Shown: piece after piece, positions 7,734-14,997 of the stretch
How positions within the stretch are numbered: position 1 is the stretch's first letter
How the letters are laid out: every line of letters begins with the position of its first letter
DNA from: Paenibacillus protaetiae
Lineage (GTDB): Bacteria > Bacillota > Bacilli > Paenibacillales > Paenibacillaceae
Reading direction: 5' to 3'
Length of the DNA stretch: 64,000 nucleotides
Assembly (NCBI RefSeq): GCF_004135365.1
Contig: NZ_CP035492.1
Span: 2,588,001 to 2,652,000, forward strand
Notes under the pieces: generated by a model
Seen by the model: the letters and a program-made list of their open reading frames with translations, nothing else
Told to the model about the DNA's origin: nothing
The model's database searches: none
Translations under genes and position numbers: made by a program

Positions 7734-8488
7734 GCGGCTTGCCTCGCAATCCACTTGGCAATAGCCGGATGGGGCAGCAGCGCCTTGCCGTTGTAACGGT
7801 AACTTAATCCTTGCAGCCGTCCCGGAATGACATGGTTCGTAAAATACCCCCGGCTCAAAAACAGCGGCACGACGATCACCGCTTCATCGGGCCGTTCCGC
7901 TTGCATCCCCCGCAGCTTCTCCGCCGCCTGATCGGGCAGCAGCATCGCCTGCTCCGCCCGTGCGAAGCCGCCGAGGCTGCACAGCCGCGAGCCAAGCAGG
8001 CTCATGCCTTGCTGCCAGCGCTCATGGAAGCCCGCCTCCCGGCTGCCATGCCCGATAAGCAGCAGCGCTTCGCGCTCCGGCTCGCGGGACAGCTCCCGGA
8101 TATGGCCCAGCAATATTTCCGCCACTTCCGGGTCGTCATCAATCGGCTGACCGAACCGCACCCGGGCTGCCTTTACTTCAAACGGCTCCAGGTCGCCTTG
8201 CAGCCCATGAGCGGCTGGCAAGCCAAACGCCTGTGCGATTTCATCGACATGCGTGCTGCCGGAAGATACGAATAACGGCAGGACGTAAATATCCGTTACG
8301 CCCTGCCGTTCCAATTCCCAGATGCCGTCCTGAATCAGACGGCCTTCTACAATTTCAAGAAATGCCGATACAACGGGCACTCCGGACAACGACAAAGATG
8401 ACGCCGCCTCGTTCACCGCGTCATCCACTAGTTTGATCCAGTCTGCCTCGCGGGACCCGTGGCTAATAACCAGCACACCCTGCTTCAT
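7682..8488 (-). CDS. cbiX: CbiX/SirB-type sirohydrochlorin chelatase, two-domain form
   Basis: This is a class II chelatase inserting cobalt or iron into sirohydrochlorin (cobalamin or siroheme synthesis). Two homologous halves each carry the metal-binding His motif: VLVISHGSREADW near the N-terminus and LLIGHGSREAGFHERW in the middle, making this the long (duplicated) CbiX type. The last 20 or so residues are a Gly/Ala/Ser-rich tail encoded by a tandem repeat and look non-essential. It starts 12 nt after yerC and is co-transcribed with it. No other cobalamin or siroheme genes are nearby, so which metal it uses cannot be told from context. Confidence 0.88.
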   Translation of the reverse strand: MKQGVLVISHGSREADWIKLVDDAVNEAASSLSLSGVPVVSAFLEIVEGRLIQDGIWELERQGVTDIYVLPLFVSSGSTHVDEIAQAFGLPAAHGLQGDLEPFEVKAARVRFGQPIDDDPEVAEILLGHIRELSREPEREALLLIGHGSREAGFHERWQQGMSLLGSRLCSLGGFARAEQAMLLPDQAAEKLRGMQAERPDEAVIVVPLFLSRGYFTNHVIPGRLQGLSYRYNGKALLPHPAIAKWIARQAAAGLEGCGSGWAGSSGG

Positions 8489-8500
8489 GGCCGCTCCGCC

Positions 8501-8797
8501 TTACCGTCCCAGGCGGTCCAGCGTCATTTTGTAGCCGTCGTTCCCGTAATTCAGGCAGCGCTTCACCCGAGAGATAGTCGCCGTACTCGCGCCGGTCTCC
8601 GCTTCGATCTGGTTGTAGGTGCTGCCTTTGCCAAGCATGCGTGCGACTTCCAGACGCTGGGACAACGACTGGATTTCGTTCACGGTGCACAAATCATCAA
8701 AAAATACATAACATTCTTCCACGTTTTTTAGTGTAAGAATGGCTTCAAATAATTGATCTATTGCTTTATCGTTTAGCTTTTTCAATTGCATGACCAT
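8501..8797 (-). CDS. yerC: YerC-like TrpR-fold DNA-binding protein
   Basis: This 98-aa protein belongs to the YerC/YecD branch of the TrpR superfamily. It is helical, with the helix-turn-helix at about 55-85 (LGKGSTYNQIEAETGASTAT, ISRVKRCLNYG). Members are small cytoplasmic DNA-binding proteins, but their target in Bacillus is not well defined. The first ATG (8797) is preceded by GAGGTGA; a second ATG two codons in is also possible. It is the first gene of the yerC-cbiX pair, with its own consensus-like promoter. Confidence 0.9.
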   Translation of the reverse strand: MVMQLKKLNDKAIDQLFEAILTLKNVEECYVFFDDLCTVNEIQSLSQRLEVARMLGKGSTYNQIEAETGASTATISRVKRCLNYGNDGYKMTLDRLGR

Positions 8798-8826
8798 TAT
8801 TCACCTCAATAATAACTAATGCATCA

Positions 8827-8855
8827 ATTGTATAGGTTTTGGGATTAATTTTCAA
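8827..8855 (-). promoter_or_regulatory. sigma-A promoter of yerC-cbiX
   Basis: Minus strand TTGAAA, 17-bp spacer, TACAAT; -10 box 30 nt before the yerC start. Confidence 0.8.
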
Positions 8856-8980
8856 TCTATGACGTGTTCACGCTTTACTGAATCGCAGAATATAGGCGTC
8901 TGTCACGAAAAAAATAGGCTGAAGCCCCCGTTTTCTGTCACCTCTGTTCGCCTATGCCATAGACTAGTAAAAAAAGGGTT

Positions 8981-10099
8981 GTGATCCAAGTGAAATTCCG
9001 CAAGCCTTCCGGTTTACGCAAACCGGGTCAACAGGGCAAAGACGATCAAACGCCAAGACACTCCTACACATACCCGCAAAATCCGCAGAACGGCGCTTAC
9101 GGACAGTCCGCCTATTATGGTTATCCGACGTCTTCATCCCAGCACGGGCAGCAAGGTTACGGCTATGCAGGGGGCGGCCAGTGGCGTTCGCAGGAATTAC
9201 CAAACGGCTGGCCGAACGGCGGAAGCTTGGGACCGCAAGCAGGCAGCTATGCCGGAGGCGGCCAGCAGGGCGGTTACGCCGGCGGGCCATATCCCGGACT
9301 CGTTCAGAACGGGGCAAGCGCTTATAGCAATAACAACGGGCAGCAGGATGGTTATCCCGGTACCGGCTTCAGCGGTTATTCGCAGCCGAACAGCTATCCC
9401 GGCACGCAAGGCTATACGCCGCAGGCCGGTTCCGGCGCTTACGGGCAGCACCCGCATAACAGCGGTTATCCGGGCCAATCCTCCGAGGGGCCGGTCGTGC
9501 GCATAAGCTCCCGCCAGCCGTCCGGGTCCATCGGGTATCAGCCGGTTCGCCAAGGCGAAACTCAACCGCAGCCGAATTTCCCCGGTTTTACATCCGGGTT
9601 TATGCCGGGGATGCAAGGGATGCAGGGGATGCCGGTCCAGCCTGCTTTTGGCGCGCCTCCAATGCCGCCCCAAGCCATAGCGCCGGCAGCGCCGGAGCCT
9701 CTTGTCGGCGAAGTGGTCGAAGCTTCGGCTGCTGCAGCGGACACGAAGGCAGGCGGATTGTTTTCGCTTGCCAACTTGTCGGACATTAAAGGGTTTGTCG
9801 ACCGGATGGGCGGCATTGACGGCATTTTGTCTTCCGTAACCAAGTTTCAGAAAGTAATCAGCAGCGTCCAGTCGATGGCTCCGCTTATGAAGCTGCTTGT
9901 CGGCTCCTTCAGCAGCAAAAAATCCGATGATAACGCAGGCAGCGAAACAGAAGATACGACGGAATGGCGGCCTAAGAAACGCCGCGTCAAACGGCGTACC
10001 GCCAAGCGGACAACACCGGCTAAACGCCGCAAGCCGCAGCAGCATCGTCCCAGCAAGCCGCTTCGCTACAGCTACCGGCCCGGCCGCCGCCGCAGGTAA
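8981..10099 (+). CDS. VrrA/YqfQ-like repeat protein
   Basis: The 372-aa protein is dominated by a Gly/Tyr/Gln/Pro/Ser-rich region (residues 20-240) with loose repeats such as GGQQGGYAGG and YPGTGFSGYSQP. It is followed by a short hydrophobic helical domain (about 258-310, LFSLANLSDIKGFVDRMGG and IDGILSSV) and a very basic Lys/Arg tail ending PGRRRR. This layout of a repeat-rich N-part, a conserved helical core and a basic tail resembles the VrrA/YqfQ family of Bacilli, a variable-number-repeat locus in B. anthracis; function unknown, possibly spore or surface associated. Start is GTG at 8981 or GTG at 8990; AAAGGG upstream fits the second slightly better. It is alone on the plus strand among minus-strand genes. 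Confidence 0.65.
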   Translation: MIQVKFRKPSGLRKPGQQGKDDQTPRHSYTYPQNPQNGAYGQSAYYGYPTSSSQHGQQGYGYAGGGQWRSQELPNGWPNGGSLGPQAGSYAGGGQQGGYAGGPYPGLVQNGASAYSNNNGQQDGYPGTGFSGYSQPNSYPGTQGYTPQAGSGAYGQHPHNSGYPGQSSEGPVVRISSRQPSGSIGYQPVRQGETQPQPNFPGFTSGFMPGMQGMQGMPVQPAFGAPPMPPQAIAPAAPEPLVGEVVEASAAAADTKAGGLFSLANLSDIKGFVDRMGGIDGILSSVTKFQKVISSVQSMAPLMKLLVGSFSSKKSDDNAGSETEDTTEWRPKKRRVKRRTAKRTTPAKRRKPQQHRPSKPLRYSYRPGRRRR

Positions 10100-10126
10100 T
10101 AGAAGCAGCTTCTGCAAGCTTCGGCC

Positions 10127-10297
10127 ATGGGCAGGCTGCGCCGCTCATACCGCCAGTTCCAGCCGTATCCCGCTTTCTTTAACTATACGCGCGTCTGGCA
10201 GGCGCGTTCCGCACGGGGCATTCCCTTTATGAATAACATAGGGGGACCTGCCGCCGCCGGAACGCGCCTGCCGCCGTTAAAGAGCCGCCCGCCATAG
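10127..10297 (+). CDS. 56-codon ORF in frame downstream of the VrrA-like gene
   Basis: An open frame in the same phase as the VrrA-like gene, separated from it by a double stop (TAA TAG) and nine codons. It begins MGRLRRSYRQFQPYPAFFNY and is rich in Arg, Tyr and Pro, like the end of the upstream protein. It has no ribosome binding site. It may be a former C-terminal extension cut off by the stops, or chance. Apart from the pit terminator, nothing else is seen in 10100-10418. Confidence 0.25.
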   Translation: MGRLRRSYRQFQPYPAFFNYTRVWQARSARGIPFMNNIGGPAAAGTRLPPLKSRPP

Positions 10298-10343
10298 GAC
10301 ATTATATCCAAGAGGCGGGGCAGCGCCAGCTACGCCGGTACGC

Positions 10344-10365
10344 AAAAAAAGGCCGCTTCAAGCGG
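10344..10365 (-). terminator. terminator of the DUF47-pit operon
   Basis: Minus strand CCGCTTGAAGCGG hairpin followed by CCTTTTTTT. Confidence 0.8.
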
Positions 10366-10418
10366 AATCAGAACATTGACCCTCTTGAAAACAGCCTCCT
10401 GCATGTCCATATCGCCGT

Positions 10419-11414
10419 TTACAGGAATAACGCTTCGATAATCCAATAAACAACAGCCGCAAACAATATCGTAATCGGAATTGTAATGACCCACGAAATG
10501 ACGATACGTCCGGCAAGCGTCCATCTGACGCTGGAGAAACGTTTGGCGCTGCCTACGCCGAGAATGGAAGACGTAATGACATGCGTCGTGCTGACCGGCA
10601 GCTGAATCATCGTTGCCGTCAAAATAATCGCCGCAGAGCTGACGTCTGCTGCAAAGCCGTTAATCGGCTCGATTTTGAAAATTTTCGTGCCCATTGTTTT
10701 AATGATTTTCCAGCCGCCGATTGATGTGCCCAATGCCATCGAAGCGGCTGCCGCCAGCTTAACCCAAAGCGGCACTTCAAAATGGTCCTGGATGCCTGCC
10801 GTTACAAGGGCAAACGTAATGATCCCCATTGCTTTTTGCGCATCGTTCGTCCCGTGGGAAAACGATTGAAAAGCGGCGGTAATAATTTGGCCGAAACGAA
10901 ACCCTTTATTAATCTGATGCGGGCTTCTGCGGGCAAATATCATTTTAAGCAGCCACATGACAATAAAACCGATGGTGAAGGCAATAAGCGGCGAGAAAAT
11001 AAGCGCTTTAACAATGTCAACAAATCCGCCCGCGTTTACACTGGAGAAGCCTGCCGAGGCAATAACCGCGCCGGTCAGCGATCCGATCAGAGCATGCGAT
11101 GAAGAAGACGGAATGCCGAACCACCAGGTAGCGAGGTTCCAGACAATTGCAGAAATAAGCGCCGCAATTACGACCTGTACCCCATGCTCCAGCTTGGCCG
11201 GATCGGCAATGCCGCTGCCGATTGTTTTGGCAACGCCGGTAAACGTAATCGCTCCGACAAAGTTCATCGTGGCAGCCAGCAGAATTGCAACCCGCGGCTT
11301 CAGCGCACGTGTCGATACGGAAGTTGCAATTGCATTGGCGGTATCGTGAAAACCGTTAATAAAATCAAATCCAAGAGCAAGTAATACGACAAGCCATAAC
11401 GTTATGGAATCCAT
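10419..11414 (-). CDS. pit: PiT-family inorganic phosphate transporter
   Basis: This low-affinity, ion-coupled phosphate (or metal-phosphate) permease lies in the cytoplasmic membrane. The 331-aa protein has the paired PiT signatures: GFDFINGFHDTANAIAT at the N-terminus and FQSFSHGTNDAQKAMGIIT in the second half, plus about ten hydrophobic segments. GAGGTC precedes the ATG by 8 nt. It lies 27 nt after the DUF47 gene, the standard pairing in which the PhoU-like protein modulates Pit. The PhoP-like boxes before the operon suggest control by phosphate. Confidence 0.93.
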   Translation of the reverse strand: MDSITLWLVVLLALGFDFINGFHDTANAIATSVSTRALKPRVAILLAATMNFVGAITFTGVAKTIGSGIADPAKLEHGVQVVIAALISAIVWNLATWWFGIPSSSSHALIGSLTGAVIASAGFSSVNAGGFVDIVKALIFSPLIAFTIGFIVMWLLKMIFARRSPHQINKGFRFGQIITAAFQSFSHGTNDAQKAMGIITFALVTAGIQDHFEVPLWVKLAAAASMALGTSIGGWKIIKTMGTKIFKIEPINGFAADVSSAAIILTATMIQLPVSTTHVITSSILGVGSAKRFSSVRWTLAGRIVISWVITIPITILFAAVVYWIIEALFL

Positions 11415-11441
11415 ATGTGTGGTGACCTCTGCTTCCTTCGA

Positions 11442-12053
11442 TTAGCTGTTACGCATAATAATCGATTCCAGTGTATCGGCCACATCTTCACAGTAGTCCG
11501 TCGTTTGCTCCAGCATTTCGTAAATTTCTTTGCGTTTCATAAGTTCAATCGGGTCCGTTACATTGGCAAACAAGCTTTTGATCCCTACGCGGAGCAAGTC
11601 GTCGGCTTGGTTTTCCAATTCGTTCAGCGCGATATTCGGCTCGCGGATAGCCAGCAGTTTCTTCTCGGTGAGAAGGTATATCGCCTTTTTAATTTGCTGG
11701 CTGGAGCGAACAAGAATGTCGACAAACAGCCCTATGTATTCGTCTTTCTCCGTAACGTTGTACATTTCAAAGCGGGAAGCGCAAGCTTCAACTTCATCCA
11801 GCACGTCGTCAAGCGAAGTCGTGAGCGCCATAATATCTTCTCGCTCAATTGGCGTAATGAAGGTTTTATTCAGCTCGGTAAAGATCGTATGCGTATATTT
11901 GTCGCATTCAGATTCATATTCCTTCATTCGTTTGGCGAATGCCGTTACGTCAGACAAGTCGTCTAAGCCTTCCGCGAAATAAGCTGTCGCCTCTACAAGC
12001 GTATCTGCCATTTCTTCCAACGTCTTAAAAAAGATATCTTTTTTCTTAAACAT
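11442..12053 (-). CDS. DUF47 PhoU-like protein (YkaA type), partner of Pit
   Basis: The 203-aa all-helical protein starts MFKKKDIFFKTLEEMADTLV and has the DUF47/PhoU-like repeats with conserved acidic-plus-metal motifs (ESECDKYTHTIFTELNKTFI; TPIEREDIMALTTSLDDVLD). DUF47 proteins are cytoplasmic regulators of Pit transporters. A good site AAGGAG lies before the ATG. It is the first gene of the two-gene operon and the one directly behind the PhoP-like boxes. Confidence 0.92.
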   Translation of the reverse strand: MFKKKDIFFKTLEEMADTLVEATAYFAEGLDDLSDVTAFAKRMKEYESECDKYTHTIFTELNKTFITPIEREDIMALTTSLDDVLDEVEACASRFEMYNVTEKDEYIGLFVDILVRSSQQIKKAIYLLTEKKLLAIREPNIALNELENQADDLLRVGIKSLFANVTDPIELMKRKEIYEMLEQTTDYCEDVADTLESIIMRNS

Positions 12054-12153
12054 CGTAATCTCCTTTTTACCTGATGCGGCCGGATGTTGAGTTGTTGCAG
12101 CCTTGCTCCTTCAAAAAAAGCCTAGATTATCTTATCACAGTTTACTTCACATT

Positions 12154-12170
12154 TGTTAAGGGATTGTTAA
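12154..12170 (-). promoter_or_regulatory. PhoP-like box (two TTAACA repeats, 11-bp period)
   Basis: Minus strand TTAACA-ATCCC-TTAACA, exactly the PhoP direct-repeat spacing known from B. subtilis (TT[A/C/T]ACA with 5-bp gaps). A -10-like TAAGAT/GATAAT lies about 20-25 nt downstream (12127-12136), then an untranslated leader of about 70 nt to the DUF47 start. Direction, activation or repression, is not determined by sequence. Confidence 0.65.
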
Positions 12171-12246
12171 CGTTCATTGAAAAAAATAAAGGTTTGCATC
12201 TTCCAGACGCGAGACCTGCTATCATTTTATCCGAACCGCACCATTC

Positions 12247-13317
12247 TTACCCGTAAGTGACATGCTGTTCCAGCGGTTTATCGTTAGGAACTATGTGGAA
12301 ATAGGTGTGCCCGGGTATAAAAGGAAGCTCCTTGCCGTCTTTCATGATGCGGATCATGCCGTCGGCCGCACGGGTCCATTCACAATCCAGCGCCTTGCCT
12401 TTCTGGAACAAAACGGCCGGGCCTCCCGATTTCATGTCTACAGCCAGCCGCCCTTCATCATCCAGCGTTTCATGTTTGGTGCTCAGCACAACGAGATTGG
12501 CCGCCGAAAGCTGTTCATTATTGTTCATATCAATATGAGGTTCGTCCCCGATAAATCTTTTATAAATACCGCTGCCTGCATCATACTCATAACGGACGGT
12601 ATAATTTTTGAGCATAAAACGGATGCTGATGCTGCCCGCCGGTTTATCGGTATCCGCAACAGCGCCTGCAGCGTCAAAAGAATAGGCCGGAACTATGTCC
12701 AGCGGGCCGTATTTCTTTTTGGCCGCTGCGGTTTTCAGCTTGCCAAGATCCGAATACAGGTTATGCGGCGCTTTCCGGTCCTTGCTGCGCCAGAAGTAAC
12801 TGCCTGCGTTCGTAATTTCGTCCAGGTCGGGCTTGTGCTGCGTCTGCAAAATCGCATAAGCATCGTTGCTGCCGCCCGCATGCGCGATAATCCCGCCGTA
12901 GCTTTCAATCAAGTCGATAAAATAAGGCCGGATGCTGCGGATCGGCCCAACCGGATCATCCATCTTGTCCGTACTTTGAAAAATAGCGACGAGCCGTGTA
13001 ATGCCGCCCTCCGCCAGCACTTCCCACACCACATCGGCATTTGTTAAGCCGGATTGCGGTCTTGCCGGCGCGAGGTTATTGATCATAACGCCAATCGGAC
13101 GGGCATCCGCGGGCGTATCGCGCCCGATCCCGGTGAGCGGCGCCGTCATCGGCGGTTCGGTCGGAACCGGCTCTGCGCTTGGCGAAACAGTTGCCGTTGC
13201 CTCCGGCGCCGGCGAAGGCGCTTCATTCGAGCCACTTGAGGCGCAAGCGGCTAATAACAGAAGTACACTCATCACTGCCGGCCATAAAATGAACAAAAAA
13301 CGGCGATTTTTTTTCAT
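12247..13317 (-). CDS. yerB: YerB-like DUF3048 lipoprotein
   Basis: The signal peptide has a lipobox (VLLLLAACASS, Cys about 25) followed by a Pro/Glu/Thr-rich linker (30-58). Then come the two DUF3048 domains, beginning ARPIGVMINNLAPARPQSGL with DVVWEVLAEGGITRLVAIFQ. YerB-type proteins are surface-anchored lipoproteins of unknown function, widespread in spore formers. The 356-aa length is typical. It lies near yerC and dgkB as in the B. subtilis yer cluster, though here other genes are interspersed. Confidence 0.9.
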   Translation of the reverse strand: MKKNRRFLFILWPAVMSVLLLLAACASSGSNEAPSPAPEATATVSPSAEPVPTEPPMTAPLTGIGRDTPADARPIGVMINNLAPARPQSGLTNADVVWEVLAEGGITRLVAIFQSTDKMDDPVGPIRSIRPYFIDLIESYGGIIAHAGGSNDAYAILQTQHKPDLDEITNAGSYFWRSKDRKAPHNLYSDLGKLKTAAAKKKYGPLDIVPAYSFDAAGAVADTDKPAGSISIRFMLKNYTVRYEYDAGSGIYKRFIGDEPHIDMNNNEQLSAANLVVLSTKHETLDDEGRLAVDMKSGGPAVLFQKGKALDCEWTRAADGMIRIMKDGKELPFIPGHTYFHIVPNDKPLEQHVTYG

Positions 13318-13485
13318 TTGATTGTTTCCGCCTTTCTCCTGAAAGAATCATGTCATAATTCCTGAAAGTTCCATATGTATATTTAATCATAGGGGAACCC
13401 CGCTTGTCTCCTTTTGCCGGATGAAAGAAGGCAAGCGTGATTGCCGAGGCTCTTCTTTTCCTGACATTTTGCCCGAACACAAATA

Positions 13486-13552
13486 AAGCATCTGCGGGCT
13501 GAACATCGTCCGTACGGGTTGCCCCATACCGGATGTCCGGCTGCAGATGCCT
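13486..13552 (-). terminator. long imperfect hairpin after the alpha/beta hydrolase gene
   Basis: Arms GCATCTGC (13488-13495) and GCAGATGC (13543-13550), with a second inner pairing GAACATC/GGATGTC. On the minus strand it is followed by TTTATTTG. It lies about 20 nt past the hydrolase stop. A short frame crossing this spacer on the minus strand (13223-13561) looks spurious. Confidence 0.45.
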
Positions 13553-13572
13553 TATATTCATAGCCTATGCCA

Positions 13573-14394
13573 TTAAATGCTCCAATGAAACCAGTCCTGA
13601 TGCTGGCGGTCCAAGCCTTGCAGCCAATCGGCTGTAACGCGGATCGCTTCCTCTTGATGCTGGCGGGACGAATACGTATGATTCGCCTGAAAAAGAATTT
13701 CTTTATCGCACAGCCCTTCGCTGCGGGTCCAGAACACCTTCTGGTACAGGAAGCTGTAGTCGACCGGAATCAGCTCATCGCTTGTGCCATGCACAAGCAG
13801 CACCTCGCCGCCGAACTTAGGCGCCGCCTGAAACGGCTGATGCTGCAGCAGCGAGTCGAAAAACACCGGCTTCAGCGTGTAACCCGCATAATCGGTGCTG
13901 CCTTTTTTAACCGCTTCATCATAACTGCTGCGCCCGACAATACGAACGATATCGTTAAACGGATAAGCGACCGGGGACCATAATACGAGCCGTTTGACTC
14001 GTTTGTCTCTCACCGCTGCGGCGATCGCAACCGCACCGCCCAGACTGTGGCCCAGCAGCGTAATGCGGCTCGGATCGACTGCGTCCATATCCGCGATGTA
14101 ATCAATCGCAGTACGGGTCTGGTCAATCATGCTGTCAAAGCCAAGCGAACCGTAATCGCCGCTGCTTTCTCCGCAGCCGCCGTAATCGAAACGGAGCACA
14201 TAGGAGCCTTGGGCTGCAAGCGCGCGGGCGGTTTTAACAAACAGGCGGTCAACGCCAACTTTGCTGCCAACAAAGCCATGGCAAATAATAACAGCTTGTT
14301 TCTTATCTCCAGTATCTTGCCCTCCGCCTGTCGGATAATGAAGCGAAGCGGTTAATTCCAATCCTTCATGCCGCAGCACCAATTGTTTCTCCAT
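13573..14394 (-). CDS. alpha/beta hydrolase (serine esterase/peptidase-like)
   Basis: This 273-aa cytoplasmic hydrolase has the oxyanion-loop segment VIICHGFVGSKVG (about 34-46), YVLRFDYGGCGESSG, and the nucleophile elbow LLGHSLGGAVAI with Ser at about 118. The acidic residue lies in LVHGTSDELIPV and the His in ANHTYSSRQH. It resembles BAAT/UPF0227 or feruloyl-esterase-like hydrolases. The substrate cannot be told. No signal peptide. GGGAGG lies 10 nt upstream of the ATG. Confidence 0.88.
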   Translation of the reverse strand: MEKQLVLRHEGLELTASLHYPTGGGQDTGDKKQAVIICHGFVGSKVGVDRLFVKTARALAAQGSYVLRFDYGGCGESSGDYGSLGFDSMIDQTRTAIDYIADMDAVDPSRITLLGHSLGGAVAIAAAVRDKRVKRLVLWSPVAYPFNDIVRIVGRSSYDEAVKKGSTDYAGYTLKPVFFDSLLQHQPFQAAPKFGGEVLLVHGTSDELIPVDYSFLYQKVFWTRSEGLCDKEILFQANHTYSSRQHQEEAIRVTADWLQGLDRQHQDWFHWSI

Positions 14395-14651
14395 CGCAAG
14401 GAACCTCCCATGTGCGTACTTTCTATTAATGTATATAATTCCTACCTATTTACTGTGTTTTGTAAAAAAATAATACCACCCGTGCTGCTGGGTGTCAAGT
14501 GCATAAACGCTATCACCCGCAGGCGATACCTGCGATTCCCTTTAATTTATGGGCGGGGAATGGGGAATTTCCGCTGAACAGGGCATGCTACGAATTAAAC
14601 GTGATGAAGTTGATAACGCTGCCTGCTTTGGAGACAAGGAGATGAATTATT

Positions 14652-14771
14652 TTGCCGACATGGATCGTATGGCTGACCGACCACTGGCTGCCGGTCATGC
14701 TGCTTGCGGGAATTGCAGTTGCGCTGCTGTTTGTTTACATGAACCGGGACACGCTTTTTTTCAAAGAATAA
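14652..14771 (+). CDS. 39-aa single-pass membrane protein
   Basis: A tiny frame starts at TTG 14652, with AAGGAG at 14636-14641 (spacing 10 nt). The predicted peptide begins MPTWIVWLTDHWLPV, continues with a hydrophobic stretch MLLAGIAVALLFVY (about 15-28) and ends with a charged tail NRDTLFFKE. This is the pattern of a real single-pass membrane protein. ATT codons one and two positions earlier would also fit the ribosome binding site. It lies alone in a 600-bp gap (14395-14997) between minus-strand genes. I do not recognise a family. Confidence 0.5.
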   Translation: MPTWIVWLTDHWLPVMLLAGIAVALLFVYMNRDTLFFKE

Positions 14772-14817
14772 TTGAGCCCGGCTGTCCAGAAAAATCCGAA
14801 GATGCCGGCGGGTATAT

Positions 14818-14889
14818 GCAAACATGCAGGCCTCTCCTCCTGAATCATCCTTGCGGACGGTTTGAGATGGGAAAAGCCTGCATGTTTGC
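14818..14889. repeat. perfect 14-bp inverted repeat, 44-nt loop
   Basis: GCAAACATGCAGGC (14818-14831) pairs perfectly with GCCTGCATGTTTGC (14876-14889). It lies 46 bp past the small membrane protein and 108 bp beyond the 3' end of the sensor kinase gene. There is no clear U-tract in either direction; on the minus strand the loop begins with TTTT. Confidence 0.75.
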
Positions 14890-14997
14890 GGCAAATCGTT
14901 ATAGCAGCTCGCATATTAGCCAAGTCCGCCGCATCGGCTGTTCAAGCCGGCTAACCGGGACTCAGACTGCCGGTTATCCGCCGCTTCATATCGCCGC

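Noticed and set aside
7546-7761. 71-codon frame downstream of and overlapping the cbiX end
   Set aside because: It is the alternative frame of the tandem repeat running into the terminator; not an independent gene.
8860-8980. Riboswitch or promoter before the VrrA-like gene
   Set aside because: No aptamer core and no -35/-10 pair with acceptable spacing found on the plus strand.
9197-10117. Long open frame (306 codons) on the minus strand opposite the VrrA-like gene
   Set aside because: Arises from biased composition of the repeat-rich gene; no ribosome binding site and no recognisable domain.
13223-13561. 112-codon minus-strand frame overlapping the start of yerB
   Set aside because: Crosses a hairpin and the yerB signal-peptide region in another frame; low protein-likeness and no ribosome binding site.
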